From assembly GCF_020085105.1 (NCBI RefSeq), contig NC_058051.1, positions 3,988,001 to 4,052,000 on the forward strand: DNA of 64,000 nucleotides, written 5' to 3'. The translations under genes and the position numbers were made by a program. Positions 58,001-64,000 of this stretch are shown piece after piece. Under the pieces are notes generated by a model. It made no database searches. It saw nothing but the letters and a program-made list of their open reading frames with translations, and was not told where the DNA came from. This DNA comes from Siniperca chuatsi. Its lineage: Eukaryota; Chordata; Actinopteri; Centrarchiformes; Sinipercidae. Position 1 is the first letter of the stretch, and the number at the start of each line of letters is the position of its first letter.

Positions 58001-59155
58001 TTACGTTCAGAGTTTCAGTCATGCTTCCTGTGATGCACCATAAACTACAACGTTTAACACAAGACAGGCAAATATTTACCCGCTCCACAAGTCTCTGAGG
58101 AAGAAGGTCTTCTACGAACTGCCTCAGGTGCTCCTTTGCTACAGCGTAATGAAAAAACGTCACTTTGCCATTGATGACTCCAAGTATTGATGGGGTGCGA
58201 TGAGCACCGAGGTGATTGGCTAACCGTCTCTCATAGCCAACGTCCACCACACCTATTCCGACGCCTGCAAAGACAGGATATCAACAGACATACACACCTT
58301 TTCAACTCGCACTGTGCAATTTCATAGACGGCAGGGCTGCTGGACAATTTTGGATCATTTATAGGTTCATTCCAAACCTAGAGTCTCCATCTCCTGCACC
58401 ACCTCTTTCCAGACGGGCTCGATGTGGATGCAGCTGAAGCACCAGTCCGAGGTGATCTTTATCAGGTATGGTCTCTTGTAGCTGTCAGGCACCACGTCGT
58501 TGACATACTGGTTAAAGTGCAATATGTACTTGCTGTCAGCAAAGTCCCTGTGATTCTTGCTGTTGAAGGGGAAGTTGAAGAAGGACTCATCGAAGTAAAA
58601 GCTGTCGTGACGATGACCATAGCGCCCGTTGCCGTATGGCTGGGTGTCATCAGTCTGCCCGTAACGGTCATAATTGGCACGTTTGTCCTCATTGGACAGG
58701 ATCTAGATTTTTGGGAAGAACAAATATCAATATGCTACTGGCTTTTATCACAGCTTCCATTCACATACCACATGATACTAAAGGTTGAGGACCAGCTGCA
58801 CAATATATTGATGAATTCCATTTAAAAAATGACTAACCTCATAAGATTTGGTAATCTTGATAAACATGTCCTCAGCACCTGGATTTTTGTTTTTGTCTGG
58901 ATGCCTTGAGAAGAAGGCGCTCATTAGTTAAGACTTGAATGAGTTTTATAAAAACAGGCCTGTGTCGTGTGAAAATATTTACCATTCTTTTGCAAGACGC
59001 TTATAGACCTTCTTGATCTCAGCCTGGCTTGCACTCCTGGTTACTCCTAAGATTTTGTATGGGTCCATCTCAGGCCCAGCATAGGTTGCTCCTGTCAGCA
59101 GCACTGAGAGGACCAACACTACAGCCAGCGGCACAGACATCTTTGACCCTGCCAT
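54602..59155 (-). CDS. dnajc16: DnaJ homolog subfamily C member 16, complete, 14 exons
   Basis: A J-domain and thioredoxin-fold protein anchored in endomembranes; the human protein (782 residues) has been linked to autophagosome size control. The joined exons (listed separately) total 2376 bases, or 791 residues, with all phases consistent. Order: signal peptide (about 1-27), J domain (about 31-95) with HPD at 59-61, thioredoxin-like domain with CFSC at 168-171, further thioredoxin-like repeats rich in VLLFDQ and LVFKEN motifs, one transmembrane segment (about 533-555, PLLSLIFSALFILFGTVVI), and a conserved C-terminal tail with DYTGYVLALNGHKKYLCLFK. The start is the first ATG after an in-frame TAA at 59198-59200. 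It is divergent from casp9. Confidence 0.96.
55160..55330 (-). CDS. dnajc16: dnajc16 exon 13
   Basis: Completes Ser586 and encodes 587-642, including KKNFVEVTELTDITYMSNLV and LRPGHMNIVLVLTDASK. Acceptor TTGATTTCAG, donor GTAAGC. Confidence 0.95.
55426..55515 (-). CDS. dnajc16: dnajc16 exon 12: variable linker, GC donor
   Basis: Completes Ser556 and encodes 557-585, DSSEDKQTKPKAKDGTKAEN then GSPGTGSTS, a low-complexity charged linker after the membrane segment. The donor is AAG followed by GCAAGA, a GC-AG intron; no in-frame GT donor sits at this site. Confidence 0.88.
55686..55766 (-). CDS. dnajc16: dnajc16 exon 11: transmembrane segment
   Basis: Completes Trp529 and encodes 530-555: REMM then PLLSLIFSALFILFGTVVIQ and AF. 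Acceptor GATTTGCAG, donor GTTGGT. Confidence 0.95.
55975..56160 (+). mobile_element. tRNA-derived SINE in dnajc16 intron 10
   Basis: Has both Pol III internal promoter boxes: A box CGGTAGCTCACCTGGTAGAG and B box ACTCGATTCCAACCCGGGTC. A CT-rich body and CAATAAAGGCAAAAATGCCC with an A-rich 3' end follow. It is oriented against dnajc16. It matches the interrupted copy at 47640-47885 and is the better preserved. Confidence 0.85.
56192..56268 (-). CDS. dnajc16: dnajc16 exon 10
   Basis: Encodes MFVIRWIYASYDYLSEVIDD then ILHNN (504-528), just before the membrane segment. Acceptor CACTCTGTAG, donor GTAGGT. Confidence 0.93.
56404..56583 (-). CDS. dnajc16: dnajc16 exon 9
   Basis: Encodes 444-503, from VVILERRNAAGKALFKPVTA to VLPELNNEFAS. 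Acceptor TTTACTCAG, donor GTATGT. Confidence 0.95.
56902..57085 (-). CDS. dnajc16: dnajc16 exon 8
   Basis: Completes Lys382 and encodes 383-443, beginning YCVLLITGDEETFSFANQVF and ending QNKDRTQSPPQ. Acceptor CCCCTCAG, donor GTACAC. Confidence 0.94.
57263..57393 (-). CDS. dnajc16: dnajc16 exon 7
   Basis: Encodes 339-381, from AKGMKKQIIDEFMSNNKFLL to FDELCPVKQFHRRR. Acceptor TCTCTGCAG, donor GTAAGA. Confidence 0.95.
57550..57708 (-). CDS. dnajc16: dnajc16 exon 6
   Basis: Encodes 286-338, from LTAFAYKDYLQFGYVDQG to YAPTMLVFKENIDKPADIIQ. Acceptor ATCTCCATAG, donor GTAAAT. Confidence 0.95.
57830..57934 (-). CDS. dnajc16: dnajc16 exon 5
   Basis: Encodes 251-285, including NKPHVLLFDQVPVVPLLYK. 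Acceptor ATATTTCAG, donor GTAGGC. A poly-T tract on this strand follows about 20 bases into the intron. Confidence 0.95.
58080..58264 (-). CDS. dnajc16: dnajc16 exon 4
   Basis: Completes Gly189 and encodes 190-250, including GYERRLANHLGAHRTPSILG, the thioredoxin cis-Pro region. Acceptor TCTTTGCAG, donor GTAAAT. Confidence 0.95.
58378..58702 (-). CDS. dnajc16: dnajc16 exon 3: end of J domain and CxxC thioredoxin motif
   Basis: Encodes 81-188, from ILSNEDKRANYDRYG through YFDESFFNFPFNS to ITSDWCFSCIHIEPVWKEV. Cys168 and Cys171 form the CxxC pair. A 133-codon antisense frame over this exon is a shadow. Confidence 0.95.
58838..58904 (-). CDS. dnajc16: dnajc16 exon 2: HPD motif
   Basis: Encodes HPDKNKNPGAEDMFIKITKS then YE (59-80). 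HPD is the tripeptide needed to stimulate Hsp70 ATPase. Acceptor TTCTCAAG, donor GTTAGT. Confidence 0.94.
58983..59155 (-). CDS. dnajc16: dnajc16 exon 1: signal peptide and start of J domain
   Basis: Encodes residues 1-57 plus two bases of Trp58. MAGSK is followed by the hydrophobic core VPLAVVLVLSVLLTG, then DPYKILGVTRSASQAEIKK. A second in-frame ATG (Met6) could also serve. Donor GTAAAT. Confidence 0.94.
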
Positions 59156-60204
59156 CACAGTTCCCTTGAACACATCAGAAGAGCTATCACCATCAAGTTA
59201 AATGGGTTCAATCTGAGGATGTTCAGACCTGAAATCATGACAGCCATTAGCTAACTTGCAAATCTGAAACAGCTTTTCCTCCATACTGACGTTACTTTCG
59301 CCTTGTAATGATGCAAAATGATGAAGACAACAGGGTAGCTAGATGTGGTGAAAATGGCATTATAGCATGCTAAATACAGAAGCTAGGTAATATATGTCAG
59401 CTAATTAATACAGCAACAGACATCACAATATCATAATACTGCTGACATGTCACTGGGCTGTGACATTAACGTTATTCCTCTTCGAAGATAAAAAACGTTC
59501 AAGCAGTTTTTTTCACTAGGGTTAGTTGCGTTGCTACGGTGGCTAGCTGTCTCAACGCAACAGCTCTAACGTTACGTTCCCAGTCACCTCAAGCAGATGC
59601 GGTCAACCGGTACTACGCCACATATTTGGTGAAGGTTTTGGTGTTCTTCAGCTTGTTGGTTAACGCTGACAGCGAAATGCAAAGGGTGTGTTCAGCAGCA
59701 TCCCACAGCTCCTCCAGGGCAAGCTGACAACCTGCTGCTGCGAAGCAGGAGTACCGGGGGAGGCGCCCAGTGTCGAAAGTCATTTTGGGAGATTGAGTAT
59801 TTGGTGACACCTTATTTTTCGTTTGTGTGTGTTCGGTTTAATGGCTTGTCGCGCTACGATTTTTAGTGCGAATGCATGACCGTACGCTGGACGTATGGTA
59901 ACGGCGCACAGTAATTAAAATCAAATGCACCTCGTTTTTTTTTTCTCTGCGCACTCTCTCAGTAGACCAATCACAGACAACGCTGATGTAAACAAGGAAA
60001 TGGCTAATGTAACCAAGCGCAAATAAGAGAAATGAAAGGAAACTTGTACTAGTTGTACAGGTATAAGTTCCCTTTCACAAACGAGTGGGATCATTACGCA
60101 CTTTTTAGGATACCGACTGACTGCAGTCGTAGCAAAATTAGTTAGTAACAGCTTTTACGATAACGTTACTTCTCTGTCTCCCTCACTGGGGTTGTTAGTA
60201 TTGA
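59156..60204. promoter_or_regulatory. Divergent promoter interval between dnajc16 and casp9
   Basis: Only 1049 bases separate the two start codons, which face away from each other. The central part (about 59520-59900) is richer in CpG than its surroundings (for example TAACGTTACG, GTCGCGCTACG, CGTACGCTGGACG). The 5' UTRs and transcription starts of both genes must lie here unless they use distant exons. No TATA box is obvious. Confidence 0.6.
59613..59783 (-). other. 56-codon ORF upstream of dnajc16, uORF or microprotein
   Basis: An ATG with A at -3 opens a frame beginning MTFDTGRLPRYSCFAAAGCQ, continuing ALEELWDAAEHTL, and ending KLKNTKTFTKYVA before TAG. Composition is balanced and protein-like, unlike most random ORFs here. 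It lies on the dnajc16 strand 460 bases upstream of the main start, so it could be an upstream ORF in a 5' UTR exon. I do not recognise it. A chance frame in CpG-rich promoter DNA remains possible. Confidence 0.35.
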
Positions 60205-60336
60205 ATGGAGGAAAGACACAAGAAGATTCTTCAGCGCAACAGGACCAGTCTCGTGAGAGACTTGGAGCCATCAAATATCTATGATGGCCTTCTTGAAAAA
60301 GGAGTTTTCACCCAAGACATGATCGACGAGATAAAG
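60205..60336 (+). CDS. casp9: casp9 exon 1: CARD, first half
   Basis: Encodes 1-44, beginning [20 protein letters not shown] and ending [10 protein letters not shown]. Donor GTAAGA. Confidence 0.95.
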
Positions 60337-62814
60337 GTAAGACAGCTGTGTACGTCACGACACTGCGTTTCAGGTTCCAGTGTTGTTTGTGAACAATCAG
60401 AGCAACGCTAGCGCTAGTACACACCAGTTACTGTGTCTCCTATCAGAGCTCTGGGACCAGACGTGACCAGGCCAGACAGTTAGTCCGGGATTTAGAGACC
60501 CGTGGGAGTCGGGCCTTTCTATTATTTCTGGAATGCCTTCAGGAGACAGGTCAGCACAGTTTGGCAGAGCTCCTACAGAGCGGAGCTCCAACAATTCAAC
60601 TACAGCCTGCAACACCCATTCAGGTCGTTCGCCCTGTTGTCCTGCCTCTCCCAGTTTGTAAGTGTCTGATACTATGGTATATTTCATTAGTATCAATGTC
60701 ATAACTGTCTTTAAAGATAGTCTTTGTAGGCAAATGATTACAATAATTTGTAACTCTCTGTCCTTATAATTTATTGCTCATATATCTGCTCTTTGTTTCT
60801 CCAATAGCCTCTCCAATGGATGTTGATAAGCAAAGAATAGATGATGTCCCTGTCTATCCAATACACAGACCCAGTCCTACTCCCAGTCCATGTAAGCTAT
60901 TAATAAACTACTTCATTTACTTATTGGTAACAGCCTGATAAGTCCCTTGATGCTTAACACATATTGATACTTATGTCATAGCACTTGAAAGACCAAGGCC
61001 ACAAGGCAGAACTCGACGGGATAGTATTCAGGTAAGCACCATTTATTTATCATGCACTTTACAACCAACAGAAGGACAACGGTTGCTGTAGAAGAAAATT
61101 GTCAGTGCTTTGTTAAATTGTTATTATTATATTATATATTTACATCATGCCTCTTTCTCTGCTTCCATTTTCTGCGCGTGTCAGAGCTATAAAATGGACG
61201 CCAGCCCATGTGGACATTGCCTCATCATAAACAACGTGGAGTTTGAACCTCAGAGCGAGCTGAAAAATCGCAAAGGGTCCAACATAGACTGTGACAAGCT
61301 GGAGAGAAGATTCAAGGCACTCAAATTTATTGTGGAAGTTAAGACAAACCTGAAGCAAAGAGTAAGAATCATTTCTTCTGCTTCCGTGTCTGAAACCACA
61401 TGTAAAACGTTGCACTCGTGGTTGTAAAGCTAACAGTTATCTCTGCATTTCAGCAAATCAGACATGACCTGTTAGCTTTATCTAAGAAGGACCATTCACA
61501 ATATGACTGCTGTGTGGTCATCATGCTGTCCCATGGGACTGAGGTAAGACATGTCCCGTAAAATCCACATTGATTGTACTATTGAGAACAATTCACAATA
61601 AAAGCTATTGCATCACTTTCAGATTATTAGACACCCAGTCTCTGGAATTATGCGTTGCCTAATATTGTACCAGCTACTGTTGAAATGTCAGCGTTTGTGT
61701 CCACGGAGGCTGCAGTTGTACAATTTATTCCATCCACTCATACGTGATAAAATGCTACCTCTCTGACCTACTCATGTTTAGATCCCGATGACTTGTAAGA
61801 CCTAATGTATGCTCACATTTATGTTTATAGGTGAGTCACAACCGCTTCCCTGGTGCCGTGTATGGTGTGGACGGACAGCACGTCCCAGTTCAGCACATCA
61901 CAAACTACCTGAATGGCCAGCATTGTCCATCATTACAGGGCAAACCAAAACTTTTCTTCATCCAGGCCTGTGGAGGAGGTAGCTAACATTGAACATACTG
62001 TTGAATAACTCAAAGTAACAAAGCATGTGTAAAATCCATAATCCTACTTACAACATTTAAAAGTTGTACGTAATATATATACTTAAAGTGGTCTCATAGG
62101 GAAACATTTGTTTGTCTTGAGATGAAAGAGACACAGGCTTTGAGGTGTCCCCTGATGAGGTTGAACCATCCATCGGTGGGGCAGATGATCAGACGGACGC
62201 CATTCCAACATCATCCAGCAGTGACTCTCTGAGCATGTCCGATGAACCGGACGCCAGAGCCACGCTGCCCACCCCATGTGACATTCTGGTGTCCTACTCT
62301 ACTTTTCCCGGTGTGTTTGTGTCTCAATGTGTGTGTGTGTGTGTTGCATTCATGCGTCTGTGTGTATTCTGATTAATAACAAACACGTGCAAGTCAGAGC
62401 TACAGATAGACTTGACTTAATATGTATGTCTTCCTAATGCCGCTTTGACCATGTGTCAAATACAGGTTACGTGTCGTGGAGAGACACCCAGTCCGGTTCC
62501 TGGTACGTCGAGACACTGGACCGTATTCTTGAGGAAAATGCTGCCACCGATGACTTGGTCACAATGTTGATGATGGTGAGCTTCTCTTATTATACCAACA
62601 AAATGATCTGGGGCTCTATTAAATTCCCTCGACCATTTAGAACTTTTTAATTCAAACATAGACACATCAGATTATTGACTGTCATTATTTCCAGGTTAAC
62701 CATGAAGTCTCCCAGCACTCTGCAAAAGGGCTCTACAAGCAAATGCCTGGTTCCTTTAACTTCCTCCGCAAACTTCTCTACTTTCAAAGCCACGCAGAGC
62801 GAAGTTCATCTTAA
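60205..62814 (+). CDS. casp9: Caspase-9, complete, 10 exons
   Basis: The initiator cysteine protease of the mitochondrial apoptosis pathway; its CARD binds Apaf-1 on the apoptosome and it cleaves effector caspases. Exons: 60205-60336, 60447-60657, 60808-60891, 60982-61031, 61185-61361, 61454-61543, 61831-61978, 62122-62310, 62466-62575 and 62695-62814. They total 1311 bases, or 436 residues (human 416), all phases consistent. CARD is at about 1-92, a Pro/Ser-rich linker at about 95-160, the large subunit from about 163 with catalytic His245 (SHG) and Cys295 (QACGG), an acidic linker at 299-345, then the small subunit with STFPGYVSWRD. The start ATG is directly preceded by an in-frame TGA. Confidence 0.96.
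60447..60657 (+). CDS. casp9: casp9 exon 2: CARD, second half
   Basis: Encodes 45-114, including [20 protein letters not shown] (compare the human RDQARQLIIDLETRG) and [13 protein letters not shown]. Acceptor CTCCTATCAG, donor GTAAGT. Confidence 0.95.
60808..60891 (+). CDS. casp9: casp9 exon 3: linker
   Basis: Completes Ser115 and encodes 116-142, [18 protein letters not shown] then [10 protein letters not shown] poorly conserved CARD-to-protease linker; placed by splice sites (AATAG, GTAAGC) and phase. Confidence 0.85.
60982..61031 (+). CDS. casp9: casp9 exon 4: linker
   Basis: Completes Ser143 and encodes [16 protein letters not shown] (144-159). Acceptor TGTCATAG, donor GTAAGC. No conserved motif; the phase fits both neighbours. 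Confidence 0.82.
61185..61361 (+). CDS. casp9: casp9 exon 5: start of large subunit
   Basis: Encodes 160-218, including [43 protein letters not shown] is part of the substrate-binding core. Donor GTAAGA. Confidence 0.95.
61454..61543 (+). CDS. casp9: casp9 exon 6: catalytic histidine
   Basis: Encodes 219-248, ending [14 protein letters not shown] with His245. Acceptor GCATTTCAG, donor GTAAGA. Confidence 0.96.
61831..61978 (+). CDS. casp9: casp9 exon 7: catalytic cysteine
   Basis: Encodes 249-297, from [20 protein letters not shown] to [13 protein letters not shown]. Cys295 lies in QACGG, the caspase-9 form of the QACRG box. Donor GTAGCT. Confidence 0.96.
62122..62310 (+). CDS. casp9: casp9 exon 8: intersubunit linker
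   Basis: Completes Asp298 and encodes 299-360. [12 protein letters not shown] is followed by an acidic, Ser-rich linker and [16 protein letters not shown]. Two aspartates followed by Ala could be processing sites: DQTD323 before AIPT and DEPD341 before ARAT. The acceptor is TGTCTTGAG; the donor GTGTGT is followed by a TG run. Confidence 0.93.
62466..62575 (+). CDS. casp9: casp9 exon 9: small subunit
   Basis: Completes Gly361 and encodes 362-397, including [20 protein letters not shown], nearly identical to human. Acceptor AAATACAG, donor GTGAGC. Confidence 0.95.
62695..62814 (+). CDS. casp9: casp9 exon 10, C-terminus and stop
   Basis: Encodes 398-436 and [23 protein letters not shown] corresponds to the human GIYKQMPGCFNFLRKKLFF; the GCFNF dimer-interface strand reads GSFNF here. 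The C-terminus is longer than human by several residues (SHAERSSS). Confidence 0.95.
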   Translation, partial: VNHEVSQHSAKGLYKQMPGSFNFLRKLLYFQSHAERSSS

Positions 62815-63560
62815 CACTTCTCAGTTTCACTTTCAGGGAACCTTATATGTTTATGGCATGACTGTAATTTCTTGGGATTATGTCGCAGCAGAGTTGCTAA
62901 ATTTATGAATTTTTTTAAATTGTGGTTATACTTTCAGTGACCCAATCATGTCTTACTGTACATTTCTATTGTTTGTCATGTCTTGCTGTGTTTTTCAGTC
63001 ATCTTTTCTAACTCTGTAATCGTTTTTTTATATTCTTGGTGTCTTATCGGCACAAAGCAGCTGTACATTTTTAAGTATAGACAATCAACATGATGTTCAG
63101 TTTGTACTCTGCAAAGTGATATAAAAGACTTTGCTGACTCTTATTTCAAGTCTCTTTAATATACTGAAATGGTTCCATTTCATTTGTATTTCAGTCACCT
63201 CAGATCAACCCACACTATTTCAAACATAGGTTTATCTCAAATAGCCTAAACTGCAAACAATTAAAACACTCTGAAACAAGTCATGACCACGATGTTTCTC
63301 ATATCAAATGGGGGTCCCCAGTAGCCTTTATGTATTTGGGGAACTTTGACATGAAAACATTGGGAGTCCCTTTGTTGGTAAGATACAGTGACCCCCATAT
63401 AGCTCTAATTCTTCAGTTAGCCTCTCAGGAAATCTTTAATTGATTCATCCATTGTCTTGCCTCATTATGATGTTATCAGGCCTCCAGAAAAACAGAAACT
63501 TTAAACATTCCAAATGTCAAATAATATACAGCTTCTAAATAAAGTGTACTTTTGGAAATC
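62815..63560 (+). other. casp9 3' UTR and downstream sequence
   Basis: No coding sequence. The first canonical AATAAA on this strand that I found is at 63538-63543, which would give a 3' UTR of about 0.75 kb. Confidence 0.45.
63538..63543 (+). terminator. Candidate polyadenylation signal for casp9
   Basis: AATAAA followed within 30 bases by a T/G-containing stretch. It is just upstream of a dispersed repeat. Confidence 0.45.
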
Positions 63561-63584
63561 ATTTTTAGCAATGCCTAAGGCAGT

Positions 63585-63960
63585 GTCAGTCTGTCGGTCC
63601 ACCACTTTGGTCCAGACTGAAATATCTCAACAACTATTGGATGGATTGCCTTGAAATCTGGTTCAGGTATTCGTGGTCCCCAGAGGATGAACTTAGGTGA
63701 TCCCCTGACTAGCTGGTTGACTCCGCTGAGGTTAACGTGTGTTTTTTTGTGAAATGTCTCAACAACTATTGGATGCAGTAATGGATTTCCATGAAATTTG
63801 GGACAGATATCCAGGGTGCCTAGAGGATGAAGCCTACTGACTTAAGTGATCCTTGACCTTTCCTCTAGCACCACCATCAGGGCAGAATATGTCCTATATA
63901 AACAAATACTTGCAAAACTATTCCCATCAGCCTCAGCTGTACTTTGCGTTTAGTGCTAAT
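63585..63960 (+). repeat. Dispersed fish repeat, longest copy, internally tandem
   Basis: Contains TCTCAACAACTATTGGATG twice, starting near 63624 and 63756 (period about 132 bp). Each is followed by a GAAAT-TGG and a CAGAGGATGAA/TAGAGGATGAA block, then a CCTCTAGCACCACCATCAGG block and GCTAATTAGCAAATG. Parts recur at 20535-20690 and 30415-30560. Confidence 0.7.
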
Positions 63961-64000
63961 TAGCAAATGTTAACAGGATAAACTAAGATGGTGACCATAG

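Noticed and set aside
58424..58825. 133-codon plus-strand ORF
   Set aside because: It lies antisense to dnajc16 exon 3, which matches the known protein residue by residue; the plus frame has no family pattern.
59539..59727. 62-codon plus-strand ORF in the divergent promoter
   Set aside because: Overlaps the better-looking minus-strand 56-codon ORF and has a less protein-like composition; cannot be supported.
62323..62345. TG dinucleotide run after casp9 exon 8
   Set aside because: A short simple repeat just inside the intron; too short to be of note beyond possible length variation.

Overview
This is a vertebrate nuclear window and almost certainly a teleost fish, probably a percomorph. The genes are split into many short exons with GT-AG borders. 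The proteins read as close orthologues of human KCNAB2, DNAJC16 and CASP9. The background is AT-rich and full of fish-type repeats (L2/Rex-like LINE tails, Tc1, PIF/Harbinger and tRNA-derived SINEs). No bacterial features, CRISPR arrays or operons are present.

Layout. (1) Positions 1-4313 are intergenic, with a 190-bp tandem duplication and a decayed Tc1 copy. (2) Positions 4314-31391, minus strand: a complete 14-exon coding region for a voltage-gated K+ channel beta subunit, best matched to kcnab2. It encodes 441 residues, all exon phases agree, and the N-terminus is unusually long. Its introns hold most of the mobile-element debris: a SINE, an L1 C-terminal piece, two stacked LINEs, a Harbinger-like element, a LINE endonuclease piece, an R2/NeSL-like reverse transcriptase, and a 1.1-kb inverted-repeat unit around an exon-like ORF. 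(3) Positions 31392-53540 are a 22-kb gene-poor interval with L2 copies on both strands, other LINE fragments, a decayed YqaJ-type nuclease ORF and hAT-like or SINE repeats. (4) Positions 53555-59155, minus strand: a complete 14-exon dnajc16 (791 residues) with one GC-AG intron and an intronic SINE. (5) Positions 59156-60204 are a compact head-to-head promoter interval containing a 56-codon ORF on the dnajc16 strand. (6) Positions 60205-62814, plus strand: a complete 10-exon casp9 (436 residues). (7) The rest is the casp9 3' end and a fish dispersed repeat.

How the genes relate. dnajc16 (a membrane-anchored J-domain/thioredoxin protein of the endomembrane system) and casp9 (the apoptosome initiator protease) are divergent neighbours, as in human 1p36, and probably share a promoter. 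kcnab2 is also on 1p36 in human but further away; its closeness here could be retained or rearranged linkage. There is no evidence that the three act in one pathway. All exon borders were read by eye from splice consensus and protein similarity recalled from the families; no alignment or transcript was available.
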